Shown here: piece by piece, positions 18,490-25,381 of the stretch
Layout: each line of letters starts with the position of its first letter
Numbering within the stretch: position 1 is the first letter of the stretch
NCBI RefSeq assembly: GCF_030052995.1
Contig: NZ_JASJPW010000001.1
Span: forward strand, 3,152,001 to 3,216,000
Direction: 5' to 3'
Origin: Gemmobacter sp. 24YEA27
Lineage (GTDB): Bacteria; Pseudomonadota; Alphaproteobacteria; Rhodobacterales; Rhodobacteraceae
DNA length: 64,000 nucleotides
Translations under genes and position numbers: made by a program
Notes under the pieces: generated by a model
The model's input: only the letters and a program-made list of their open reading frames with translations
Database searches by the model: none
What the model was told of the DNA's origin: nothing

Positions 18490-18513
18490 CCATATGTATG
18501 GTGCAACACATCG
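18490..18513. promoter_or_regulatory. Second ModE-box-like operator, upstream of the Mop gene
   Basis: CCATATGTA, 6-nt spacer, AACACATCG. It matches 18 of 24 positions of the site at 14850-14877 with identical spacing, but is weaker against the E. coli operator (7/9 and 6/9). It sits where a repressor would block the promoter of the mop-led operon. Confidence 0.42.
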
Positions 18514-18635
18514 GAGGGAGCAGCAAGCCCCGCCGCCCTGGCCACATTGCCTGCCTTGTGAAAAGCTGCGCGGAAAATATGCGTTTTGCCCGGGCGCCCG
18601 CTCTGCCAGGATGGGCAAAGCAACCGGAGAACCGC

Positions 18636-19376
18636 ATGCGGATCGCCCTTCTCAGCGATATTCATGGCAATCGCGAAGCGCTGGAGGCAGTGCTTGCCGA
18701 TGCGGCGGCGCGGGATATCGGGCGCTGTGTGATCCTTGGCGATATCGTCGGATATGGCCCCGATCCGGCCTGGTGCGTGCAGCGGATCCAGGAGATGGAG
18801 GCCGCCGGCGCTCTGGTGCTCCGGGGCAATCATGATGCCGCCATCGCAGGATCTGCGCGCGACATGAACGCCACGGCGCGGGCCTCCATCGACTGGACGC
18901 GGCCACGGCTTTCCGCCGCTCAGACCGGCTGGCTTGCCGCGCTGCCACTGACGATCCGCGAGGAGGACCGGCTTTACACCCATGCCTCGGCCCATAGCCC
19001 GGGCGACTGGATCTATGTCACCTCGGACCGCGATGCGATGGCTAGCTTTCGCAGCTCTGACGCCGGTGTGATCTTTTGCGGTCACGTCCATGTGCCGGCG
19101 CTCTACAGCAGTGACATCCATGACCGGATCCAGGCCCATGCAGAGAGGCCCCGGATCCCGGTGCCGCTTTTGTCGTCGCGGCGCTGGCTGGTGGTGGCAG
19201 GCTCGGTCGGGCAGCCCCGCGATGGCAGCCCCCAGGCCGGCTGGGCCATCTTTGAAACCGCGACCCGCGAGCTCAGCTTTCGCCGCACGCCCTATGATAC
19301 CGCCATCACCGCCGGAAAGATCCTGGCTGCCGGCCTGCCCGAAGAGCTTGCCCTGCGCCTGAGGAGCGGAGAATGA
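18636..19376 (+). CDS. Metallophosphoesterase (calcineurin-like)
   Basis: 246 residues. Metal-binding motifs are in order: DIHGN (about 8-12), GDIVGYGPDP, the GNHDA motif, and GHVHVP near 150. This defines a dinuclear-metal phosphodiesterase/phosphatase of the YfcE/prpE-like group. The ATG at 18636 follows GGAGA and starts at the family's MRIALLSDIHGN; the longer frame upstream is not supported. Its stop overlaps the start of the kinase gene (ATGA), so phosphatase and kinase are co-translated and may act on the same phosphoproteins (inference). Confidence 0.88.
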   Translation: MRIALLSDIHGNREALEAVLADAAARDIGRCVILGDIVGYGPDPAWCVQRIQEMEAAGALVLRGNHDAAIAGSARDMNATARASIDWTRPRLSAAQTGWLAALPLTIREEDRLYTHASAHSPGDWIYVTSDRDAMASFRSSDAGVIFCGHVHVPALYSSDIHDRIQAHAERPRIPVPLLSSRRWLVVAGSVGQPRDGSPQAGWAIFETATRELSFRRTPYDTAITAGKILAAGLPEELALRLRSGE

Positions 19377-20782
19377 GCCGCAGCCAGAAACGCCCGGCCG
19401 AGGGGCTTCAGATCGACGGTTTCACCCTTGGCCCGCTTTTGCATCGCGGCGGCTTTGCCACGATCTGGGAGGTCACCCATCCCGATCATCCCGGCCCGAT
19501 GGTGATGAAGGTGCCGACCATTCTCGACGGCGATGACGGGCCGACGATTGTGGGGTTCGAGATTGAACAGATGATCCTGCCGCGCCTTTCGGGCCCGCAT
19601 GTGCCACAGCTGATCGCGGCGGGCGATTTCGCGGTCATGCCCTATCTGGTGACGGCAAAACTGCCAGGCGCCTCGTTCCAGGAGCTGTTTGACCGCGCGC
19701 CGCTGCCGCCCGATCAGCTGGTCGCGCTGGCCATCGAAATCGCGACGGCGCTGCATGAGGTGCATCGCCAGCGGGTGATCCATCTGGACCTCAAGCCCGG
19801 CAATCTGATGCGCGATGAGGCCGGGCGGCTGGTGCTGATCGATTATGGCCTCGCGCGCCATCTTGATCTGCCGGATCTGCTGGGCGAGGAATTTGCCATT
19901 CCGATGGGCACTTTCCCCTATATCGCGCCCGAGCAGTATCTGCATCACCGCGATGATCCGCGTTCGGATATTTTCGCCTTCGGCGCCTTGCTTTACGAGC
20001 TTGCGACCGGAAGGCTGCCCTTCGGCCGGACCACCACGCTGCGCGCCGTGCGCCGCCGCCTCTGGCGCGATCCGCTGCCGCCGCGCGCGCTGAACCCCGA
20101 TCTGCCGCCCTGGTTGCAGGAGATCATCCTGCGTGCGCTGGAGGTCGAGCCGGAAGAGCGCTTTCAGTCGGCGGCGCAGATGGCTTTTGACCTTGGCCAT
20201 CCCGATCAGGTGCAGCTTACCGCGCGCGCCACAAAGCTCGAGCAGGACGGGGTCTGGCCGGTCTTGCGGCGGCGCTGGCGCGCAAGGCGGATCCGGGGCT
20301 ACCTGCCCGCACCATCCCCCGAAGACGCCTCCCGCGCCCAGGTGGTGATGGCCGCCGTCGACCTCTCGCCCGAGATGGAGGCCTTGTCGCAGGAGATCCT
20401 CCGTGCCACACGCGAGATCCTGCATTTCCGCCCCGAGGCGCGGCTTGCCTGTGTCAATGTGCTGCGCAGCACGCGGATCCAGCTGGATCAGGGCACCGAT
20501 GAAGCGGGCAACAATCTGCATGTCGCCCGCCTTGTCGCACTGAAAGCCTGGGGCGAGGCGCTTGGCCTGCCCGAAGGACGCGTAACCTATACCGTGCTTG
20601 AAGCCCCCGACCCCGGCAATGCGCTGACCGAACACGCGACCCGTATCCTTGCCGGTCATATCGTGATGGGCGCGCGGGCAAGTTCGGCACTCCGGCGCTA
20701 TCTTGGTTCGGTCTCGGCCCAGGTGGTGGCCGAAGCGCCCTGCACCGTGACCATCGTGCGTCTGCCCGCCCCCGGAGGCTGA
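19373..20782 (+). CDS. Serine/threonine protein kinase fused to a universal-stress-protein-like domain
   Basis: 469 residues. The kinase domain covers about 15-280: a glycine-rich loop variant LLHRGGFATIWE, the lysine in MVMKVP, the catalytic loop HLDLKPGN (Asp near 138), DYG in place of DFG, and APEQY. After a basic stretch, residues about 320-466 form a USP-like alpha/beta domain (VVMAAVDLS, then HIVMGARASSALRRYLGSVS and APCTVTIVR), which in USPs binds ATP or AMP. There is no membrane segment, so it is a soluble kinase that may respond to nucleotide or stress signals. It is coupled to the phosphoesterase upstream. Confidence 0.9.
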   Translation: MSRSQKRPAEGLQIDGFTLGPLLHRGGFATIWEVTHPDHPGPMVMKVPTILDGDDGPTIVGFEIEQMILPRLSGPHVPQLIAAGDFAVMPYLVTAKLPGASFQELFDRAPLPPDQLVALAIEIATALHEVHRQRVIHLDLKPGNLMRDEAGRLVLIDYGLARHLDLPDLLGEEFAIPMGTFPYIAPEQYLHHRDDPRSDIFAFGALLYELATGRLPFGRTTTLRAVRRRLWRDPLPPRALNPDLPPWLQEIILRALEVEPEERFQSAAQMAFDLGHPDQVQLTARATKLEQDGVWPVLRRRWRARRIRGYLPAPSPEDASRAQVVMAAVDLSPEMEALSQEILRATREILHFRPEARLACVNVLRSTRIQLDQGTDEAGNNLHVARLVALKAWGEALGLPEGRVTYTVLEAPDPGNALTEHATRILAGHIVMGARASSALRRYLGSVSAQVVAEAPCTVTIVRLPAPGG

Positions 20783-20865
20783 GACCTCTGCGCTGAGAGC
20801 GGGGCCTTTTCGTGCCCGCCAAATCAGGCTAGCCATGGTCGGAACAATTTTCCCGGGGAAATCCG

Positions 20866-21657
20866 ATGCCGCGCTCCTATTCTTTCACCCACGCAATCAG
20901 CCGCAAACCGGCGCAGTCGATCATCCGGGGGCTGCGCGCCGTGGATACCGGCAACCCGGACCTTGCCCTGATGGAGGAACATCACAGCGCCTATATCGCA
21001 GCCTTGCGCTCGACCGGGGCCGAGGTCACGGTACTGGAGGCGCTCGACGCCTATCCGGACAGCGTTTTTGTCGAAGACACCGCGCTCTGCCTGCCTGAAG
21101 GCGCAGTGATCATGCGGCCCGGCGCGCCCTCGCGCCTCGGTGAGGCGGCCGAGATGGAGCCGCATCTGCGCGCGCTTTACAGCGAGATCCGCCGCATTGA
21201 GGGCGAAGACAGTTTCATCGAAGGCGGCGATGTCCTGATGGGCGAAACCGAGATCCTTGTCGGCCGCTCGGCCCGGACCAATGAGGCCGGGATCGCGGAG
21301 CTTGCGCGTCTGGTCGCCGATTGGGGCCAGGTGGTGCGCGAGGTCCATACCCCGCCGGGCGTGCTGCATTTCAAGACCGACTGCTCGCTGATGGATGCGG
21401 AAACCGTGCTCGCGACCGACCGGCTGGCGGCATCGGGCTGTTTCACCGGCTATAAGGTGATCGCGGTCGCCGAAGGGGAAGAGGCCTCGGCCAATGCGAT
21501 CCGCTTCAACGGGATCGTGCTCTTCCCCGCCGGTTTCCCGAAGACCCGCGACCGGCTGGTGGCGGCGGGCTACGAAGTGGTCGAGATTGGCAATTCGGAA
21601 TGCCAGAAAATCGATGGCGGCATGTCCTGCCTGTCATTGCGTTTCACGCCGCGCTGA
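20866..21657 (+). CDS. Dimethylarginine dimethylaminohydrolase / arginine-deiminase-like hydrolase
   Basis: 263 residues of the guanidino-group-modifying superfamily. It has the DDAH arrangement: FVEDTALCLPEGAVI, EGGDVLMGETEILVG, the catalytic His in VLHFKTDCSL (near 166), and the nucleophilic Cys in GGMSCLSLRF (near 255). The expected reaction is hydrolysis of methylated arginines to citrulline and methylamines. The ATG follows GGGGAAA. Methylamine released here could feed C1 metabolism in an organism with MttB and sarcosine oxidase (inference). Confidence 0.88.
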   Translation: MPRSYSFTHAISRKPAQSIIRGLRAVDTGNPDLALMEEHHSAYIAALRSTGAEVTVLEALDAYPDSVFVEDTALCLPEGAVIMRPGAPSRLGEAAEMEPHLRALYSEIRRIEGEDSFIEGGDVLMGETEILVGRSARTNEAGIAELARLVADWGQVVREVHTPPGVLHFKTDCSLMDAETVLATDRLAASGCFTGYKVIAVAEGEEASANAIRFNGIVLFPAGFPKTRDRLVAAGYEVVEIGNSECQKIDGGMSCLSLRFTPR

Positions 21658-21671
21658 ACAGGGTGGCGCCG

Positions 21672-22661
21672 GTGCCCCCTGCCCGCCCGTTCAACATCGC
21701 AGCCGTGGTGCAACGCGGCCGCCTTGGGCATGAGGCGCTCTTGCTCGCGGCGTCACTGCGCGCGGCGGATCCCGGCTTTCAAGGGCGCCTTTTGCTGGCC
21801 GAGCCGCAACCGGGTCCTCTCTGGCCCGAAGATCCGCGCCTGCCAAAAGGCGCGCTTCGCGACCGGCTGGAAGAGCTGGGCGCCGAATTCGTGCCCTTTG
21901 ACAGCAAGGTCTTTGGCGCCGCCTATGCGATCGGCAACAAGATCGAGATGCTGGCCGCCCTTCCCCATGAGCCTTTCCTCTTTCTCGACACCGATACGCT
22001 GGTGACGGGGCCGCTCTCGACGCTGGCGCCGGATTTCTCGCGGCCCTCGGCGTCGATGAAACGCGAGGACACCTGGCCGGTGATTGAGCTTTATGGCCCT
22101 GGCTATGCCGAGACCTGGGCCGCGCTTTATGACCGGTTCGGGCTGGATTTCGCGGGTTCGCTGGATCTGTCCTGGCCCGATGAACACTGGCAGCGCTACA
22201 TGTATTTCAACGCGGGCTGGTTCCTGCATGACAGCCCGCAGGACTTTGGCCGCCGGTTTCTGGATTACGCGGAGACGATCCACAAAGACCGCCCGGCGGC
22301 GCTGGTCTGTCAGGAGCTCTGGCCCTGGCTGGATCAGATCGCGCTGCCGCTGGTGATCGCTTCTTTCGGCGGCGGCAGGCCAGGAACCGATCTGGCCGGG
22401 CTCGATAGTGATCTGACGCTGCATTACCGCACGCTGCCGCTGTTATACGCCACCGGATCGGACCTGGCGGTGCACGTGCTGGAGACCGTTGCGAAAGAGA
22501 AAGAGAACCGCCGCCTGCTGCGCGACTGGGAACAGGCCAAACAGATGGTTTATCAGAACCGGGGCCGCAAGGCGCGGGCGCTGTTTGACCAGAGGGATCT
22601 GCCGCGCCGCGAGAAGGTGATCCGCAATACGCTCAGACGCGAAGGGCTCTGGCTGCGCTGA
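21672..22661 (+). CDS. Putative glycosyltransferase-like (nucleotide-diphospho-sugar transferase fold) protein
   Basis: About 329 residues. An N-terminal Rossmann-like half (FNIAAVVQRGRLGHEALLLAASL) leads to FLFLDTDTLVTGPL, a DxD motif that in GT-A glycosyltransferases binds the metal and nucleotide-sugar. Later features are MYFNAGWFLHDSP and a basic C-terminus. No membrane segment is seen. The acceptor and sugar are unknown. The start is uncertain: GTG 21672 has GGGTGG before it, GTG 21663 is also in frame, and the reading frame continues upstream into the DDAH gene. Confidence 0.6.
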   Translation: MPPARPFNIAAVVQRGRLGHEALLLAASLRAADPGFQGRLLLAEPQPGPLWPEDPRLPKGALRDRLEELGAEFVPFDSKVFGAAYAIGNKIEMLAALPHEPFLFLDTDTLVTGPLSTLAPDFSRPSASMKREDTWPVIELYGPGYAETWAALYDRFGLDFAGSLDLSWPDEHWQRYMYFNAGWFLHDSPQDFGRRFLDYAETIHKDRPAALVCQELWPWLDQIALPLVIASFGGGRPGTDLAGLDSDLTLHYRTLPLLYATGSDLAVHVLETVAKEKENRRLLRDWEQAKQMVYQNRGRKARALFDQRDLPRREKVIRNTLRREGLWLR

Positions 22662-22961
22662 GACGGCTGCGCTGAGCTGCGACCAGGCTGGTTTCGGCGT
22701 ATGGCCGGCGCCCAAACCAGCATGATTTCGCGCATTCCTTTTCCGATATCGCCCCTGACCGGCGGCCCTTCCCCGCCGAACTCCGTCGAAACTCCTTTGA
22801 AATCAGATATATAGAAAAACAGGCATCCGGTTCCCCGTCCTGATCTGCCCCAGCGGCACGGGAACCGGGATGCGGTACAGGGTGTTTTCCCTGCATCTGG
22901 AACCGTGCCGCGTAAGACACCGGACATTCCCGGACGCGGCCGCAGAACAGGAGTATTTCGC
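22662..22961 (+). promoter_or_regulatory. Leader region with a weak EcfG-type promoter candidate
   Basis: Three hundred bases without a gene. At 22861-22886 the sequence reads GGAAC, 17 nt, TGTT, one base from the GGAAC-N16/17-CGTT pattern of EcfG sigma factors. It lies 75 nt before the secreted-protein ORF. Given the phyR locus next door this is plausible, but weak. Confidence 0.3.
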
Positions 22962-23483
22962 ATGACGTTTACTGTGACCCGGATGAAAACCACCATCGCC
23001 GGAACAATGGCAGCCGCCATGACAATGGCCACGCTGGCGCTGCCGGCCTTTGCCGTTGATCGCGCAGATGCTGTGAAAAGCATCGAGGTGACCGCAGATA
23101 TGGGGTCGGTTCAGAATACCGCCGCAGCCGCATATTGGGCCACGCTCGACAAGGATCTCGAAACCGCGATCCTGACCAAAGTGACCGACCGGATGGGCGA
23201 TGAAGGCGCCGCGATCACCGTCGATATTGACGAGGTTTCGCTGGCCAGCGGCTTCGCAGAATCGATTGGCCTGGCAGATTCGAAGCTTTCGGGCCTCGTG
23301 AAAGTGTCTGACCCGACCCAGCCGGGGCGCGGCGATTCCTATACGCTGACGGTTGACATGAATTCGACACTGCCTGCGCTTGGCGCCGGGTTCGATATCA
23401 CCTCGCCCGAAGTCGATACCGCCGCCGTCTATGCCGCGATGCTTGACACATTTGCCGCCCAGGTGGTGACAAACCTCAAGTAA
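22962..23483 (+). CDS. Secreted protein of unknown function
   Basis: 173 residues with a signal peptide (basic start MTFTVTRMKTT, hydrophobic core, cleavage after LPAFA). The mature protein is acidic, Ala/Asp/Thr-rich, with a VDRADAVKSIEV start and no cysteines or family motif that I recognise. CAGGAG lies 7 nt before the ATG. It is monocistronic, ended by a strong terminator, and convergent with phyR. Confidence 0.75.
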   Translation: MTFTVTRMKTTIAGTMAAAMTMATLALPAFAVDRADAVKSIEVTADMGSVQNTAAAAYWATLDKDLETAILTKVTDRMGDEGAAITVDIDEVSLASGFAESIGLADSKLSGLVKVSDPTQPGRGDSYTLTVDMNSTLPALGAGFDITSPEVDTAAVYAAMLDTFAAQVVTNLK

Positions 23484-23488
23484 AGCAA

Positions 23489-23517
23489 AAAGGCGCGGGA
23501 GCAATCCCGCGCCTTTT
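23489..23517. terminator. Bidirectional intrinsic terminator between the secreted protein gene and phyR
   Basis: Hairpin AAGGCGCGGGA / TCCCGCGCCTT with a GCAA loop, flanked by A-run and T-run, so functional in both directions for the convergent genes. Confidence 0.88.
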
Positions 23518-23540
23518 CAACCCTTGATCCGTTGACCGGC

Positions 23541-24452
23541 TCAGCTGTTCAGGGTCTCGGTCGAGGAAAAGAACATTGCCTGGCTCACCGCCGAGCGCAC
23601 CTGCTCCTCGGTATAGGGTTTGTTGATCAGGAAGGTCGGCTCGGGTCGTTCCCCCGTCAGCAGGCGTTCGGGGAAGGCGGTGATGAAGATCACCGGGATC
23701 GACCCAAGATCGGCCAGGATATCATTGACCGCATCAACGCCGGAGGAATTATCCGCAAGCTGAATATCGGCCAGGATCAGATCCGGCACCTTTTGGGCAG
23801 CAAGCGCCACCGCCTCGCTGCGGGTCCTCGCAACGCCGGTTACCGCATGGCCCATCGCCTCGACAATGGCGGTGATATCCATCGCGATGATCGCTTCATC
23901 CTCGATCACCATGACCTTGCCGAGGATCGAACTGGCCATTTCGGCAAAGGCGCGTTCAACCAGCGCCGTGGCACTGGCAGTGTCAACGCCAAGGATCGCC
24001 GCGACCTCGGCCGGGCTGAAGCCCTCGATGGTTTGCAGCAACAGCGCCTCGCGCGAATTCGGGGTCAGCCGCGCCATATGCTGCTGCGCCGCAACCGCCA
24101 GACGATCTTCGGCGGCAGTTACCGGGGAATCGGCTTTTTGCCAGACCTCATGAAAGCAGGCGAAAAGCCCGACCTTCACCGAGACCGCCCTCAACACCGG
24201 GGATGGATCCGCCAGAACCGCCTCGATTGCGGCAATGGCATAGGCATCGCCGCTCACCTGGTTTCCGGTCAATGCGCGCGCATAGCGCCGCAGATAGGGC
24301 AAATCCTGCGCAACTGCGCGGGAAAGATCTTCGCCAGACGTCACTTGCCCGGCGATTTGCCCCCCGGCAGACACCGCAGCCGAAGCATCATCTGCCGCTG
24401 CCCCCGTCGCGGCTCCCGAAGGAGCCCGGGCCGGAGCCCTGGAATCGGCCAT
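23541..24452 (-). CDS. phyR: PhyR, anti-anti-sigma response regulator of the general stress response
   Basis: 303 residues. Residues about 45-165 form the EcfG-like output domain (LPYLRRYARALTGNQ, then LTPNSREALLLQTIEGFSPAEVAAILGV), which mimics a sigma factor. The C-terminal receiver (about 172-295) has VMVIEDEAIIAMD, the phospho-Asp in DLILADIQLAD, and the lysine in INKPYTEEQV. When phosphorylated, PhyR binds NepR and frees EcfG. The ATG at 24452 has GGAGA before it. An Ala-rich low-complexity N-terminal tail of about 40 residues precedes the output domain. It is transcribed from the palindromic EcfG promoter at 24483-24515. Confidence 0.95.
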   Translation of the reverse strand: MADSRAPARAPSGAATGAAADDASAAVSAGGQIAGQVTSGEDLSRAVAQDLPYLRRYARALTGNQVSGDAYAIAAIEAVLADPSPVLRAVSVKVGLFACFHEVWQKADSPVTAAEDRLAVAAQQHMARLTPNSREALLLQTIEGFSPAEVAAILGVDTASATALVERAFAEMASSILGKVMVIEDEAIIAMDITAIVEAMGHAVTGVARTRSEAVALAAQKVPDLILADIQLADNSSGVDAVNDILADLGSIPVIFITAFPERLLTGERPEPTFLINKPYTEEQVRSAVSQAMFFSSTETLNS

Positions 24453-24482
24453 AAAAAATTCTCCGTTCTGCGTACTTCTTGC

Positions 24483-24515
24483 GGAACCAAACGCGTCGAA
24501 GCCGCGTTTGGTTCC
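24483..24515. promoter_or_regulatory. Palindromic divergent EcfG-type promoter for phyR and nepR-ecfG
   Basis: A 33-bp near-perfect palindrome with 13-bp arms (GGAACCAAACGCG / CGCGTTTGGTTCC). On the plus strand GGAAC (24483-24487), 17 nt, CGTT (24505-24508). On the minus strand GGAAC (24515-24511), 17 nt, CGTT (24493-24490). Both match the alphaproteobacterial EcfG consensus, so the two divergent promoters fully overlap. Confidence 0.82.
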
Positions 24516-24543
24516 GTAGAGCAATGGCAGGACCACGAAAAAA

Positions 24544-24720
24544 ATGCTACCAGGCAAACCCGCAGTCGCGACAGATCGCTCAGCGATCCGCACTCAGATC
24601 GATGAAAATCTGAGGCGGGTTTATGATGAGGTCCTGACTGAAGCGGTGCCTGACCGCTTTCTCCAGCTGCTCGCCCAGCTGAATCCTGATCCGCCTGCCA
24701 ATGCCGATACCGATAAATGA
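24544..24720 (+). CDS. nepR: NepR anti-sigma factor
   Basis: 58 residues. The NepR core is clear: QIDENLRRVYDEVLTEAVPD followed by RFLQLLAQL, the two helices that grip EcfG or PhyR. The rest of the protein (short N-tail, acidic C-tail) is not conserved. It binds EcfG and keeps it inactive until phosphorylated PhyR displaces it. It lies between the EcfG-type promoter and ecfG, the standard order. The Shine-Dalgarno sequence is weak (A-rich GGCAGGACCACGAAAAAA). Confidence 0.93.
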   Translation: MLPGKPAVATDRSAIRTQIDENLRRVYDEVLTEAVPDRFLQLLAQLNPDPPANADTDK

Positions 24721-24796
24721 GCCCGACAAATGACCCGCTTCCGGCCGGACTGCCGGCTCCGGAGCCGCGCAGGACAAGGTGGTAAAAGACAGGGCC

Positions 24797-25381
24797 ATGA
24801 AAGATCAGTCTCCTCCCGCTCAGGCCGTACCTGATCCGCGCGAGCAGCTGGCGGCCCTCCTGCCCAATCTGCGGGCATTCGCGATCAGCCTGTCGCGGAA
24901 TGTGGTTCTCGCCGATGATATCGTGCAGGAGACCATTCTGAAGGCCTGGTCGAATATGGACAAATTCGACCCTGCAACCAATCTCGAAGCCTGGCTCTTC
25001 ACCATCCTGCGCAACACCTATTATTCGTTCCTGCGTAAAACGCGCCGCGAGGTGCAGGACAGCGACGGCGTCTTCGCTGGCAGCCTCTCTGAGGCCCCGG
25101 CCCATGACAGCCGCCTTGCCTATGGCGATTTCCAGCGAGCCTTTGATCAGCTGTCGCCGGAGCATCGCGAGGTTCTGATCCTGATCGGCGCCTCCGGCTA
25201 TTCAGTGGAAGAAGCGGCGAAGATGATGGCCGTGGCGCCGGGAACCGTCAAAAGCCGCGCCAGCCGCGCACGCAAGCGCCTGTCCGAACTGATGGGCCTT
25301 GCCGAGGGCGAGGATCTGTTTTCTGGCATCAGCGGCGTCACCGCTGCCGTGATCAGCCGGCCGACCACACCGGCGACATGA
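24797..25381 (+). CDS. ecfG: EcfG-family extracytoplasmic-function sigma factor
   Basis: 194 residues. Sigma region 2 (about 15-85) has LPNLRAFAISLSRNVVLADDIVQ and ETILKAWSNM with LEAWLFTILRN; region 4 (about 110-165) has LSPEHREVLILIGASGYSVEE and GTVKSRASRARKRL. This is the ECF15 class that directs the general stress regulon. The ATG at 24797 was preferred to GTG 24779 on family length. Its stop overlaps the kinase start (ATGA), which puts nepR, ecfG and the kinase in one operon. Confidence 0.94.
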   Translation: MKDQSPPAQAVPDPREQLAALLPNLRAFAISLSRNVVLADDIVQETILKAWSNMDKFDPATNLEAWLFTILRNTYYSFLRKTRREVQDSDGVFAGSLSEAPAHDSRLAYGDFQRAFDQLSPEHREVLILIGASGYSVEEAAKMMAVAPGTVKSRASRARKRLSELMGLAEGEDLFSGISGVTAAVISRPTTPAT

